A model generated the notes under the pieces. It ran no database searches. It was not told where the DNA came from and saw only the letters and a list, made by a program, of their open reading frames with translations. This document shows, in pieces, positions 30,030 to 38,736 of a stretch of 64,000 bases of DNA. The position numbers were made by a program, and so were the translations under genes. The stretch lies in assembly GCF_001584615.1 (NCBI RefSeq), contig NZ_LQQC01000010.1, positions 779,293 to 843,292 of the forward strand, in the 5' to 3' direction. This stretch comes from Brevibacterium ravenspurgense (GTDB lineage: Bacteria > Actinomycetota > Actinomycetes > Actinomycetales > Brevibacteriaceae). Numbering within the stretch: the first letter of the stretch is position 1; every line of letters begins with the position of its first letter.

Positions 30030-30512
30030 TCAGTGTGCTGCCATGCGGTAGGTGAACAGAACGCGGGCGTTGTCGGGGCCTGCGTAGTTGTCGACGAGTT
30101 CGCTTTCAAAACCGAGCGAGGAGTGGAACGAAATCGCACCGGCGTTTTCCGGCAGGGCGGTTGCCTGCACGATGTCGGCGCCACGGTCGCGTGCGTGCTT
30201 GATGAACGCTTCGTAGAGAAGGCGGCCGATGCCCTTGTGGCGGTAGTTGTCATGGACGGCTACCAGGTGGATGAGGGAGGGTCCTTCCACCGGGATCGCG
30301 CCCAGCAGGTACCCCACGAATTCGTTCTTGTAGCGGGCGACCAGGCCAGAAGCTGCGAACTGGCGGAACCAGTGCGGAGCGTGATCGCGGGTGAGGTTGG
30401 TGTCACCCCAGAAGTCTTCAAGCGAATCTACGAGGAATTCGCGAAGCTCAAGAGCATCGACTTCGTCAAGGGGACTGATCTCAAGCCGTTCAACATCGAA
30501 TTGTTCTGACAT
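30030..30512 (-). CDS. GNAT-family N-acetyltransferase
   Basis: 160 residues. The acetyl-CoA binding motif A is HLVAVHDNYRHKGIGRLLYE (near residues 82-101; Q/R-x2-G-x-G/A type), followed by the ENAGAISFHSSLGFE segment typical of motif B. The N-terminus (FDVERLEISPLDEVDALELREF) suggests a RimI-like or aminoglycoside-type small-molecule enzyme, but the substrate cannot be read. GAGGA precedes the ATG. It lies between folD and xth on the opposite strand. Confidence 0.8.
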   Translation of the reverse strand: MSEQFDVERLEISPLDEVDALELREFLVDSLEDFWGDTNLTRDHAPHWFRQFAASGLVARYKNEFVGYLLGAIPVEGPSLIHLVAVHDNYRHKGIGRLLYEAFIKHARDRGADIVQATALPENAGAISFHSSLGFESELVDNYAGPDNARVLFTYRMAAH

Positions 30513-30681
30513 GGTTCCTCCTCGGACTCATTCGCCTAATGCCAACAGTGTACTCACCTCGCATTCTACTGGCTTGAGTGTTTGTCACAGATGCTCTTTG
30601 CGGGCGAGGTGGAGGAGGTGCGCGGGGCTCAGCGCGTGGTGCGCGAGGTCGGGATCTGCGGCGATGTGGGACGATGGGGCA

Positions 30682-31494
30682 ATGCTGAGAATCGTCAATG
30701 TGAACGTCAACGGAATCCGCGCGGCTATGCGCAAGAACATGCAGGAGTGGGCGGACGGTCGCGGTTGCGACATCCTCACTCTGCAGGAGGTGCGCGCGCA
30801 GAACGACATTGCCTACGAAGTCATGGCACCGCTGGGGGAGCACGCCTATTCTGCCGATGCCGAGGCTAAGGGCCGTGCCGGTGTTGCGGTTGTCAGCGAC
30901 GTCCCGGCTGTGGCAACCAGAATCGGCAACGGCGACAGCTACTTCGACCTGGCAGGCCGTTGGCTGGAAGCTGACTACCAGCTTGAGGATGGAAGCCTGC
31001 TGACCGTGGTTTCAGCCTATGTGCACTCCGGTGAGGTGGGCACACCCAAGCAGGACGACAAGTACCGTTTCATGGATCAGATGAAGATCCGCATGGACCA
31101 GCTGAAGCAGCACGCCGACTACGCCGTCATCACCGGGGACCTCAACGTCGGCCACACGGAGCTGGACATCAAGAACTGGAAGGGCAATGTGAAGAAGGCC
31201 GGCTTCCTGCCGGAGGAGCGGGCGTACTTCGATGAGTTCTTCGGCAGCCTCGGCTGGGTGGATGTCCACCGGAAGCTGTCTGGCGAAATGGACGGCCCGT
31301 ACACGTGGTGGTCGATGCGCGGCAAGGCTTTCGACAACGACACCGGCTGGCGGATCGACTACCAGATGGCCACACCGGAACTTGCAGAAAAGGCCGTACA
31401 GGCTCAGGTCGACAAGGCTGCGGCCTACGATCTGCGCTGGTCAGATCACGCTCCGCTCGTCATCGACTACGACCTCCCCGCGTTGAAGGGCTGA
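30682..31494 (+). CDS. xth: Exodeoxyribonuclease III
   Basis: AP endonuclease and 3'-5' exonuclease of base-excision repair. From ATG 30682 it has 270 residues; the frame is open upstream to 30391 but that overlaps the acetyltransferase gene and is not conserved. Catalytic residues are in VNVNGIRAA (Asn), LQEVRAQ (Glu34), GDLNVGHTELDIKNWKGN (Asp, Asn), DYQMATPEL and WSDHAPLVIDY (Asp-His). A GACGAT hexamer ends 6 nt before the ATG and there is no ribosome-binding site, suggesting a leaderless mRNA. Confidence 0.93.
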   Translation: MLRIVNVNVNGIRAAMRKNMQEWADGRGCDILTLQEVRAQNDIAYEVMAPLGEHAYSADAEAKGRAGVAVVSDVPAVATRIGNGDSYFDLAGRWLEADYQLEDGSLLTVVSAYVHSGEVGTPKQDDKYRFMDQMKIRMDQLKQHADYAVITGDLNVGHTELDIKNWKGNVKKAGFLPEERAYFDEFFGSLGWVDVHRKLSGEMDGPYTWWSMRGKAFDNDTGWRIDYQMATPELAEKAVQAQVDKAAAYDLRWSDHAPLVIDYDLPALKG

Positions 31495-31505
31495 GGCTTC
31501 TGCGC

Positions 31506-31557
31506 ACACAAAAAGCGCCGGTGATGCGATTGTTCGCATCGCCGGCGCTTTTTGTGT
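31506..31557. terminator. Bidirectional terminator after xth
   Basis: ACACAAAAAGCGCCGG ... GATGCGA, loop TTGT, then TCGCATC ... CCGGCGCTTTTTGTGT: a 24-bp stem with A- and T-runs on both sides. A second hairpin, GACTGGCTGCCTG / CAGGCAGCCAGTC (31558-31588), follows directly. Confidence 0.9.
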
Positions 31558-31600
31558 GACTGGCTGCCTGGGGTTCAGGCAGCCAGTCGGTTGGCGTCTG

Positions 31601-31824
31601 TCAGCAGCAGCGGGTTGTGGGGTTGCGGTCCTGTTCGTCAGTCAGGTCCCGCCAGAATTCACGTTTGCCCTTTGATCCTTCCAGCGTGCCGTGGCGGCGC
31701 AGGTAGGACTTCTGGTAGTTGATGAACGCGTTTGCCCCGCTGATTTCAGCGGGGGTGGCTCGGCGCGGGTCCGGGTGGCAGTGCTGAGCAGGCTGTCGGG
31801 TGGTCCACCGTGGCTTCCGCTAGG
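31601..31824 (-). pseudogene. YbdD/YjiX-like (DUF466) remnant without a start codon
   Basis: On the minus strand an open frame ends at 31601 with REFWRDLTDEQDRNPTTRCC, the characteristic C-terminus of the small YbdD/YjiX proteins that accompany CstA-type pyruvate/peptide transporters. The preceding GANAFINYQKSYLRRHG aligns with the family's GENDYxxYxxHxxxxHPG core. Upstream of that the frame has no ATG, GTG or TTG before an in-frame stop at about 31825, and no cstA gene lies nearby. I read it as an N-terminally decayed copy. The rest of the gap to trpS (31825-31865) holds nothing else. Confidence 0.55.
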
Positions 31825-31877
31825 CGGGCTCCCCAGGCCGTTCCCGAGGTGGAACCCCCGGGTGGCAGAATGCTGTT

Positions 31878-32885
31878 ATGACTTCTTCTGCTCCCTCTGG
31901 GCCCCAGCGGTCCCTCACCGGAATTCAGGCGACCTCAGATTCGCTTCACCTCGGAAACTACATCGGGGCGCTCGCCCCGGTCGTGGCGCTCCAGGAGGAA
32001 TACGATTCCTTCCTGTTCATCGCCAACCAGCACGCCATCACGGTGGAGCAGAACCCGGACGAACTGCGGGAGCGCACCCTGCGCACCGCGGCACAGTTCA
32101 TTGCCGCCGGTGTCGACCCGGACCGTACGACCCTGTACGTGCAGTCGCAGATTCCCGCGAACTCGCAGCTGGGCTGGGTGCTGGAATGCCAGACCGGGCT
32201 GGGCGAAGCGCAGCGCATGACCCAGTTCAAGGACAAGTCGCAGAAGAACGAGCACGTGTCGGTGGGGCTTCTAACCTATCCGTCGCTCATGGCTGCAGAC
32301 ATTCTGCTGTACCAGGCGGACGTCGTGCCGGTGGGTGAAGATCAGCGTCAGCACCTCGAGCTGACCCGCAACCTCGCGCAGCGGTTCAACACGCGCTACG
32401 GGCAGACGTTCACGGTGCCGGAAGCGGCGATTATGAAGCAGTCGGCGAAGATCTACGACCTTCAGGACCCCAGCGCAAAGATGTCGAAGTCGGCGAAGTC
32501 GCCTGCCGGCTTGGTGAATCTGTTGGACGAACCGAAGGCGCTTGCCAAGAAGTTCAAGTCCGCTGTCACCGACGCGGGAACGGAAATCGCCTACGACCCC
32601 GAAAACAAGCCCGGTGTGTCGAACCTGCTGACCATTTACTCGGTGCTGGCGGATAAGCCGGTTGAGCAGATCGTTGCCGACTACGAGGGCAAAATGTACG
32701 GCCACCTCAAGGTGGATCTCGCCGAACTCGCCGTCGAAGTCTTCACGCCCGTGCGGAACCGCACCAACGAACTGCTCGATGACCGTTCGCAGCTCATGGC
32801 GATTCTTGAGCAGGGACGTCAGAAGGCTGCTGCTGAAGCAGAGAAGACCCTGCGGACTGTCTACGACCGGATCGGTTTCCTCTGA
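31878..32885 (+). CDS. trpS: Tryptophanyl-tRNA synthetase
   Basis: Charges tRNA-Trp; class Ic synthetase. 335 residues with the HIGH-type motif [11 protein letters not shown] and the KMSKS loop [28 protein letters not shown] and [15 protein letters not shown] contact tryptophan. CAGAAT ends 6 nt before the ATG with no ribosome-binding site, so the message is probably leaderless. The TGA overlaps the next gene's ATG by one base. Confidence 0.95.
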   Translation: MTSSAPSGPQRSLTGIQATSDSLHLGNYIGALAPVVALQEEYDSFLFIANQHAITVEQNPDELRERTLRTAAQFIAAGVDPDRTTLYVQSQIPANSQLGWVLECQTGLGEAQRMTQFKDKSQKNEHVSVGLLTYPSLMAADILLYQADVVPVGEDQRQHLELTRNLAQRFNTRYGQTFTVPEAAIMKQSAKIYDLQDPSAKMSKSAKSPAGLVNLLDEPKALAKKFKSAVTDAGTEIAYDPENKPGVSNLLTIYSVLADKPVEQIVADYEGKMYGHLKVDLAELAVEVFTPVRNRTNELLDDRSQLMAILEQGRQKAAAEAEKTLRTVYDRIGFL

Positions 32886-34018
32886 TGTCTCAGACGGGGC
32901 CTGAATCCCGCAACGGCCGAGGTGCCGCTCGAGTCGGTCGCGGTGGCCGCGGCGGAGGTTGGGGTCAGGCCCGCGCCGGCACGGGCCACCGGCCGGTCAA
33001 CCTGACCCCCGAAGCGCTGCACACCGCAGCCCGGATGGAAGACCGCTACCACGAGTGGCGGCGTGGGCGTGCGGAGAAGCGCGGTTGGAAGCCTGCGGTT
33101 GTTGCCTATGACTCCTATGGGTCCGAGACTTTCATTCGGGTGCTGGGGCGCATTGTGCTCAGCCCGGAGGGTGCAGAATCGCCGAAGAAGGACAGGAACG
33201 TGCGCGGCTGGCGCAACTTTGCCGCTGTGCCCTTGTCCAATGAGATTGCGTGGGTGCGCGTCGGGGGACAGGAGCACATGGTCACCGCTGATCGCGGTGG
33301 GATCATCGATGCTGTCATTCCCGGCAACTACAGCCGCGGCAAGGCGAAGTTGGAGATGTGGACCAGCGGTTCGGGCCTGGACACTGCTACTGCGCACATC
33401 ATTGACGATGAACAGCGCTTCGGCATCATCTCGGACATTGACGACACCGTGGTGGTGACTGCCCTGCCGCGGCCCTTTTTGGCTGCGTGGAATTCATTCG
33501 TGCTCAATGAGCACGCGCGCTCGCCGGTATCGGGTATGGCTGTTCTGTATGACAGGCTGTCGTATCTGCGGCCGAACTCGCCGATCCTGTACCTGTCGAC
33601 CGGAGCGTGGAACACTCAGCCTGCGCTGACCAGGTTTTTGCACCGGAATATGTATCCGTCAGGGCCTCTGCTGCTGACGGACTGGGGACCAACACCCACG
33701 CGAGTATTCCGGTCTGGGCAGGATCATAAGCGGACGTCCCTAGAGCGTTTGGCACGCGAGTTTCCGCACATCAAGTGGCTGTTGGTCGGTGACGACGGGC
33801 AGCACGACGAAGAGATCTACGGCGAATTCGTCGAAAACCACCCAGAGAATGTGGCCGCTGTTGCGATTCGCCAGCTGACGGCGGGTGAGGCCGTGTGGGC
33901 CGGCGGGCGCTCCCGGGGTACGGGGCGCGGTAAGAACATCCCCTGGTTCTACGGGGCCAACGGTGCTGAGCTGGCTGAACAGCTCGAAGCCAACGGCTTT
34001 TCTGCCCTGCCGAACTAG
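32885..34018 (+). CDS. App1-type (DUF2183) phosphatase-domain protein
   Basis: 377 residues. The central and C-terminal part has the HAD-like App1 catalytic domain: DIDDTVVVTALPRPFL (DxDxT nucleophile, about residue 186), YLSTGAWNTQPALTRFL and KRTSLERLAREFPHIKWLLV followed by GDDGQHDEEIY. Yeast App1 dephosphorylates phosphatidate; bacterial homologues have unproven substrates. The N-terminal 30 residues are Gly/Arg-rich and low in complexity. No signal peptide. Translationally coupled to trpS by TGATG, although the functions are unrelated. Confidence 0.8.
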   Translation: MSQTGPESRNGRGAARVGRGGRGGGWGQARAGTGHRPVNLTPEALHTAARMEDRYHEWRRGRAEKRGWKPAVVAYDSYGSETFIRVLGRIVLSPEGAESPKKDRNVRGWRNFAAVPLSNEIAWVRVGGQEHMVTADRGGIIDAVIPGNYSRGKAKLEMWTSGSGLDTATAHIIDDEQRFGIISDIDDTVVVTALPRPFLAAWNSFVLNEHARSPVSGMAVLYDRLSYLRPNSPILYLSTGAWNTQPALTRFLHRNMYPSGPLLLTDWGPTPTRVFRSGQDHKRTSLERLAREFPHIKWLLVGDDGQHDEEIYGEFVENHPENVAAVAIRQLTAGEAVWAGGRSRGTGRGKNIPWFYGANGAELAEQLEANGFSALPN

Positions 34019-34309
34019 CAGACCGCGCCCTGCCTAGGCGCTGTCTGGCTAGGTGAGCTGAGGTCGCCCCGGCCCTGCACCTCGGCACCCTGACTTCAGC
34101 CTCGACACCCGACCATCATCCTGACCTCCACCTCAACAGCTGTGGCTGGCGCCGGTCTTCCACCTCGGCGACTTTGGCAGGCGCCGGTCTTCCACCTCGA
34201 CCCCCGACCTCCCCCTCGACACCCGACCATCATCCTGACCTCCACCTCGACACCCGACCTCCGCCTCGTTCTGTTGGCTTAGGTGCCAACCAAAACCTCC
34301 GCCCACGCG
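34019..34309. other. Non-coding stretch rich in CCACCTCG/CCTCGAC motifs
   Basis: A 291-bp gap with no credible gene. It contains near-repeats of CACCCGACC, GACCTCCACCTC and GCGCCGGTCTTCCACCTCG (34153 and 34181), so it looks like expanded short repeats. Confidence 0.55.
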
Positions 34310-34832
34310 TTAGCAACAAAAACTCCCGATAGCAGTGGTTGCTAAAGCGCAGAACCCGGCTAGAGGGAGTTTTCTTGTTGCTAAGGCGCGGATTCCGGCT
34401 AAAGAGTGTCTTGTCTGGCGGCAGAGCCTCGGCGGCTGGCCCAGCATACTCCCGCGGCAGAGGGGACTGCTGGGTAAGACAACCACGAGGCGCCACCCCA
34501 TACCTTGGCACACCGGTTAGCAACAAAAACTCCCGATAGCAGTGGTTGCTAAAGCGCAGAACCCGGCTAGAGGGAGTTTTCTTGTTGCTAAAGCGCAGAT
34601 CCCGGCTAAAGGGTGTCTTGTCTGGCGGCAGAGCCTCGGCGGCTGGCCCAGCATACTCCCGCGGCAGGGGGGGGGACTGCTGGGTAAGACAACCACGAGG
34701 CGCCACCCCATACCTTGGCACACCGGTTAGCAACAAAAACTCCCGATAGCAGTGGTTGCTAAAGCGCGGATTCCGGCTAAGGGGTGTTTGCTTGTTGCTA
34801 AGGCGAAGATTCCGGCTAAGGGGTGTTTTCGC
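34310..34832 (+). repeat. Tandem block of the dispersed repeat (copies C1-C3, period about 207-210 bp)
   Basis: TTAGCAACAAAAACTCCCG begins at 34310, 34517 and 34727, giving periods of 207 and 210 bp. The first two units are nearly identical over their full length, including the spacer (GCGGCAGAGCCTCGGCGGCT, then CACGAGGCGCCACCCCATAC); the third ends after the hairpin core. A G-run differs between units (AGGGG near 34460 against nine Gs at 34667-34675). Each unit holds two modules with the AGAT(T/C)CCGGCTAA-type core. Confidence 0.85.
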
Positions 34833-34865
34833 TGTGGCTCTGGAGGCTCTGGAGGCAAGGGCGCA

Positions 34866-34903
34866 AAGAAAGGGGCGAGCCCATTCGGACTCGCCCCTTT
34901 CTT
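34866..34903 (-). terminator. Terminator of the sdh operon
   Basis: AAGAAAGGGGCGAG and CTCGCCCCTTTCTT form a 14-bp stem with a 10-nt loop; read on the minus strand it ends in CTTTCTTTG, 45 bp behind sdhB. Confidence 0.8.
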
Positions 34904-34947
34904 AAGCCTGAGCTTCAGCCCCTAAGGGTTGCGGCTGGCTCACGCAA

Positions 34948-35739
34948 TCAGAATGCGCGGGTGAGAAGTGCCTGCTTGACTTCGGCGATTGCCTTGGTCA
35001 CCTCGATGCCGCGGGGGCATGCTTCGGTGCAGTTGAAGGTGGTGCGGCAGCGCCACACGCCTTCCTTGTCGTTGAGCACTTCGAGGCGCATTTCGGAGCC
35101 TTCGTCACGCGAGTCGAAGATGAAGCGGTGCGCGTTGACGATTGCTGCCGGGCCGAAGTACTGGCCGTCGGTCCAGAACACCGGGCACGACGTGGTGCAG
35201 GATGCACACAGGATGCACTTGGTGGTGTCGTCGAAGCGCGCACGGTCTTCCTGCGACTGCAGGCGTTCGTGCGTCGGTTCGTGGCCCGAAGTCACAAGGA
35301 ACGGCATGATCTCGCGGTACGACTGGAAGAACGGCTCCATGTCGACAATGAGGTCCTTTTCAAGGGGCAGGCCCTTGATGGCCTCAACCGTGATCGGCTT
35401 GCTGGTGTCGAGGTCCTTCAGCAGCGTCTTGCAGGCAAGACGGTTGCGGCCGTTGATGCGCATAGCGTCGGAACCGCAGACACCGTGTGCACAGGAGCGG
35501 CGGAAGGACAGCGAACCGTCCTGTTCCCACTTGATCTTGTGCAGTGCGTCAAGCACACGGTCGGTGCCGTGCATCGTGACCTGGTAGTCCTCCCAGTGCG
35601 GCTCGGAGTCCGTTTCCGGGATGAAGCGGGCGATGCGGAACGTGCACTCGAAAGTGGGGACTTCGCCGCCTTCTCCGGACACGCTCGACGGAAGGTCGAT
35701 CTTCGATGCCGGTTCCGGGGTTTCGTTGTTCTCTGCCAT
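34948..35739 (-). CDS. sdhB: Succinate dehydrogenase iron-sulfur subunit
   Basis: Carries electrons from FAD to quinone in complex II. 263 residues. The 2Fe-2S site has CAHGVCGSDAMRINGRNRLAC; the 4Fe-4S and 3Fe-4S sites have CILCASCTTSCPVFW and CTEACPRGIEV. The N-terminal 25 residues are an unconserved extension. Its ATG overlaps the sdhA stop by ATGA. Last gene of sdhCDAB. Confidence 0.96.
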   Translation of the reverse strand: MAENNETPEPASKIDLPSSVSGEGGEVPTFECTFRIARFIPETDSEPHWEDYQVTMHGTDRVLDALHKIKWEQDGSLSFRRSCAHGVCGSDAMRINGRNRLACKTLLKDLDTSKPITVEAIKGLPLEKDLIVDMEPFFQSYREIMPFLVTSGHEPTHERLQSQEDRARFDDTTKCILCASCTTSCPVFWTDGQYFGPAAIVNAHRFIFDSRDEGSEMRLEVLNDKEGVWRCRTTFNCTEACPRGIEVTKAIAEVKQALLTRAF

Positions 35740-37499
35740 CAGTACTTACGCTCCATGGGCTCGTAGCGGGTGACGATGACCGGCTTGGTCTCCAGGCGCA
35801 TGCCGGAGATTCCTTCGGCGGTGCTGTTGGGGTCCAGGTAGGTCATCGTGTGGTGCATGAAGTTTTCGTCGTCGCGATCGGGGAAGTCCTCGCGGAAGTG
35901 TCCGCCGCGCGATTCCTTGCGGTGCAGTGCGGCAACGGCAACAGCTTCGGCCAGCTGCAGGAGGAAGCCGAGCTCAATGGCTTCGAGCAGGTCGAGGTTG
36001 TAGCGCATGCCGCGGTCGTGAATGCCGATGTTGTTGTAACGCTCACGCAGCTTGCCGATCACGTCGATGGCTTCGCGCAGGGTTTCATCGGTGCGGAACA
36101 CCTGAACGTTGGCGTCCATGATCTCCTGCAGCTCAGCGCGGATGTCACCGACGAGCTCGGTGCCCTTGGAGTTGCGCATGGTTTCAACCATGTCGATCAC
36201 CATGTCGGCTGCGTCGTCTGCGACTTCCTGCTGCTCGGCGGTCTTGGCGAATTCGGCGGCGTTGATGCCGGCGCGCTTGCCGAAGACGTTGATGTCGAGC
36301 AGCGAGTTGGTGCCCAGACGGTTGGAGCCGTGCACCGAAACACACGCACATTCACCGGCTGCGTACAGGCCGGGAACGATCGTGTCGTTGTCAGCGAGAA
36401 CTTCACCGGCGACGGTGGTTGGGATGCCGCCCATGCCGTAGTGGGCCGTCGGGAAGACGGGGACCGGTTCGGTGTAGGGCTCGACACCCAGGTAGGTGCG
36501 GGCGAACTCGGTGATGTCCGGCAGCTTGGCGTCGATGTGTGCGGGCTCGAGGTGGGTGAGGTCCAGCAGGACGTAGTCCTTGTTGGGGCCTGCACCGCGG
36601 CCTTCGCGCACTTCGTTGGCCATGGAGCGGGCCACGATGTCACGCGGAGCGAGGTCCTTAATCGTGGGTGCGTAGCGTTCCATGAAGCGCTCACCGTCGG
36701 CGTTGCGGAGAATACCGCCTTCACCGCGGGCTGCTTCGGACAGGAGGATGCCGAGTCCAGCAAGGCCCGTGGGGTGGAACTGGAAGAACTCCATGTCTTC
36801 CAGCGGGATGCCGCGCTTGTAGGTGACAGCCAGGCCGTCACCGGTGAGCGTGTGCGCGTTCGAGGTGGTCTTGAACATCTTGCCGAAACCACCGGTTGCG
36901 AACACAACGGCCTTGGAGCGGAAGACGTGGATTTCGCCGGTGGCGAGTTCGTAGGACACGACACCCGCAACGACCTTCTTGCCGTCGACTTCGTTGATGA
37001 TGACGTCGAGGACGTAGAACTCGTTGTAGAACTCAACGCCGTGCTTGACGCAGTTCTGGTAGAGGGTCTGGAGGATCATGTGGCCGGTGCGGTCTGCTGC
37101 GTAGCATGCGCGGCGGACCGGTGCCTTGCCGTGATCGCGGGTGTGGCCGCCGAAGCGGCGCTGGTCGATTTTGCCTTCTGGCGTGCGGTTGAAGGGAAGG
37201 CCCATCTTTTCGAGGTCGAGCACGGCGTCGATGGCTTCTTTTGCCATGACTTCGGCTGCGTCCTGGTCGACGAGGTAGTCGCCGCCCTTAATGGTGTCGA
37301 AGGTGTGCCATTCCCAGTTGTCCTCTTCGACGTTGGCCAGTGCGGCGCACATGCCGCCCTGTGCCGCGCCGGTGTGGGAGCGGGTGGGGTAGATCTTTGT
37401 GAGCACTGCGGTGCGTGCTCGCTGGCCGGATTCGATGGCTGCGCGCATGCCGGCGCCGCCAGCTCCGACGATCACAACGTCATAGTCATGTACCTGCAT
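35739..37499 (-). CDS. sdhA: Succinate dehydrogenase flavoprotein subunit
   Basis: Oxidises succinate to fumarate with covalent FAD. 586 residues. VIVGAGGAGMRAAIESG is the FAD-binding fold, SHTGAAQGGMCAAL contains the FAD-linked histidine, and the active-site regions HPTGLAGLGILLSEAARGEGG and HYGMGGIPT are present. The ORF is collinear with SdhA over its length. Confidence 0.97.
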   Translation of the reverse strand: MQVHDYDVVIVGAGGAGMRAAIESGQRARTAVLTKIYPTRSHTGAAQGGMCAALANVEEDNWEWHTFDTIKGGDYLVDQDAAEVMAKEAIDAVLDLEKMGLPFNRTPEGKIDQRRFGGHTRDHGKAPVRRACYAADRTGHMILQTLYQNCVKHGVEFYNEFYVLDVIINEVDGKKVVAGVVSYELATGEIHVFRSKAVVFATGGFGKMFKTTSNAHTLTGDGLAVTYKRGIPLEDMEFFQFHPTGLAGLGILLSEAARGEGGILRNADGERFMERYAPTIKDLAPRDIVARSMANEVREGRGAGPNKDYVLLDLTHLEPAHIDAKLPDITEFARTYLGVEPYTEPVPVFPTAHYGMGGIPTTVAGEVLADNDTIVPGLYAAGECACVSVHGSNRLGTNSLLDINVFGKRAGINAAEFAKTAEQQEVADDAADMVIDMVETMRNSKGTELVGDIRAELQEIMDANVQVFRTDETLREAIDVIGKLRERYNNIGIHDRGMRYNLDLLEAIELGFLLQLAEAVAVAALHRKESRGGHFREDFPDRDDENFMHHTMTYLDPNSTAEGISGMRLETKPVIVTRYEPMERKY

Positions 37500-37525
37500 A
37501 AGGTCTCTATTCTCCTAAGCGGCGG

Positions 37526-37975
37526 TCAGGCCTGGCAGAAGCTCGGCAGCAGCGACGGGTCTGCGCCGGTCGGGCAGGGGCTGAAGGTGAAGATCACCAG
37601 GGTGCCGAGCACAACGATGATTGCGGACGCCACGTAGAGGATGATCTGCAGCGTGACGTTGGTGCGCGGCTTTTCGGCGTAGTCGTTGATGATGGTGCGC
37701 ATGCCGTTGGTGCCGTGGATCATGGCCAGCCACAGCATGGCGAGGTCCCAGATCTGCCAGAACGGGTTGGCCCACTTGCCGCCGACGAAGCCGAAGTCGA
37801 GGCCCTGGACGCCTTCGCCCATCCACAGGTTCACGATCAGGTGACCGAAGATCAGGATGACGAGGAATACGCCGGAGATGCGCATGAACAGCCATGCGAA
37901 CAGCTCGAAGTTCGACTTGGTGGTCTTGTGGCGCTGGTATTCGGCGCGGGGCTTGGGGATAACGGGTGTTGTCAT
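37526..37975 (-). CDS. sdhD: Succinate dehydrogenase membrane anchor subunit
   Basis: 149 residues with three transmembrane helices. Heme/quinone residues are likely in RISGVFLVILIFGHLIVNLW (His) and AMIHGTNGMRTIINDY. Forms the membrane part with SdhC, which lies five bases upstream. The hydrophilic C-terminus (PSLLPSFCQA) is unremarkable. Confidence 0.9.
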   Translation of the reverse strand: MTTPVIPKPRAEYQRHKTTKSNFELFAWLFMRISGVFLVILIFGHLIVNLWMGEGVQGLDFGFVGGKWANPFWQIWDLAMLWLAMIHGTNGMRTIINDYAEKPRTNVTLQIILYVASAIIVVLGTLVIFTFSPCPTGADPSLLPSFCQA

Positions 37976-37980
37976 TGTGC

Positions 37981-38358
37981 TCAGCCTCCGAACGTGTGCA
38001 TCAGCTGGCGGGGGATGAACGCAATCATCACGATCAGCCAGAGGACCATGACTGCCCAGAACAGTTTGCGCTGGTTCTTGGGGCCGCCCTTCCAGAAGTC
38101 AACGAGGACTACTCGCAGGCCGTTGAAAGCGTGGTAGGCGATTCCTGCTACCAGTCCGATTTCGGCGAACGCCATGAGAGGCGTTTTGTACGTTCCGATA
38201 ACTGCGTTGTAGGCCTCGGGCGAGACGCGAACGAGAGCAGTGTCGAGCACGTGTACCAGCAGGAAGAAGAAAATGCCGACGCCGGTGACGCGGTGAGCGA
38301 CCCAGGACCACATTCCTTCGTGTCCGCGGTACAGAGTGCCCGTTGACGCTTTGGCCAC
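37981..38358 (-). CDS. sdhC: Succinate dehydrogenase cytochrome b556 subunit
   Basis: 125 residues, three transmembrane helices, GTG start behind GAGGATGA. The family motif is WSWVAHRVTGVGIFFFLLVH (heme His region) and YHAFNGLRVVLVDFW at the third helix. First gene of the operon. Confidence 0.93.
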   Translation of the reverse strand: MAKASTGTLYRGHEGMWSWVAHRVTGVGIFFFLLVHVLDTALVRVSPEAYNAVIGTYKTPLMAFAEIGLVAGIAYHAFNGLRVVLVDFWKGGPKNQRKLFWAVMVLWLIVMIAFIPRQLMHTFGG

Positions 38359-38398
38359 GGGTCATCCTCCATTTTGCGATTGCGTGTATAGCGTTTTG

Positions 38399-38428
38399 AA
38401 TCTACGCCCGTTTCACAGTATTTTCCAA
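38399..38428 (-). promoter_or_regulatory. Candidate promoter of sdhCDAB
   Basis: On the minus strand TTGGAA (38428-38423), an 18-nt spacer and TAGATT (38404-38399), about 40 bp before the sdhC start. The rest of the gap to manC (38429-38724) contains CGAGGTGG/CCACCTCG at 38614 and 38640 and no gene. Confidence 0.5.
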
Positions 38429-38736
38429 TCTTCCGGATGTGCGGTTGATGGGTTCTCTGTGCGTCGCGCGCAGGTTCTTGTCAGCTGGCCGTTCGGTCGG
38501 TCGGCTGAGGATGCCTCTATTGTCTCATGTCCGGTTTCGCCGACACTCGCCGACTCCCGGCTATTTAGGGCATGTTCCCATGCCCTATCGGGCCTTCCTG
38601 ACCTGTCTTGCGTACGAGGTGGAGCTCCGGTCCCGCACCTGCCTCCACCTCGTGAGTGAGGTAGGGGTGGGCGGGCCGTGAGAGAGCTGAGCGTGTCGGT
38701 CCGGTGGGTGCCGGGTGCGTGCGAGACAATCGAGCG

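Noticed and set aside
34310..34832. A CRISPR-like array
   Set aside because: The units repeat at about 207-210 bp and the spacers are themselves repeated, so it is a tandem repeat, not direct repeats with unique spacers.
38585..38660. A terminator formed by CGAGGTGGAGCTCCGG and CCTCCACCTCG
   Set aside because: Pairing is possible but the loop and lack of a T-run make it weak; it is listed instead under the recurrent octamer.
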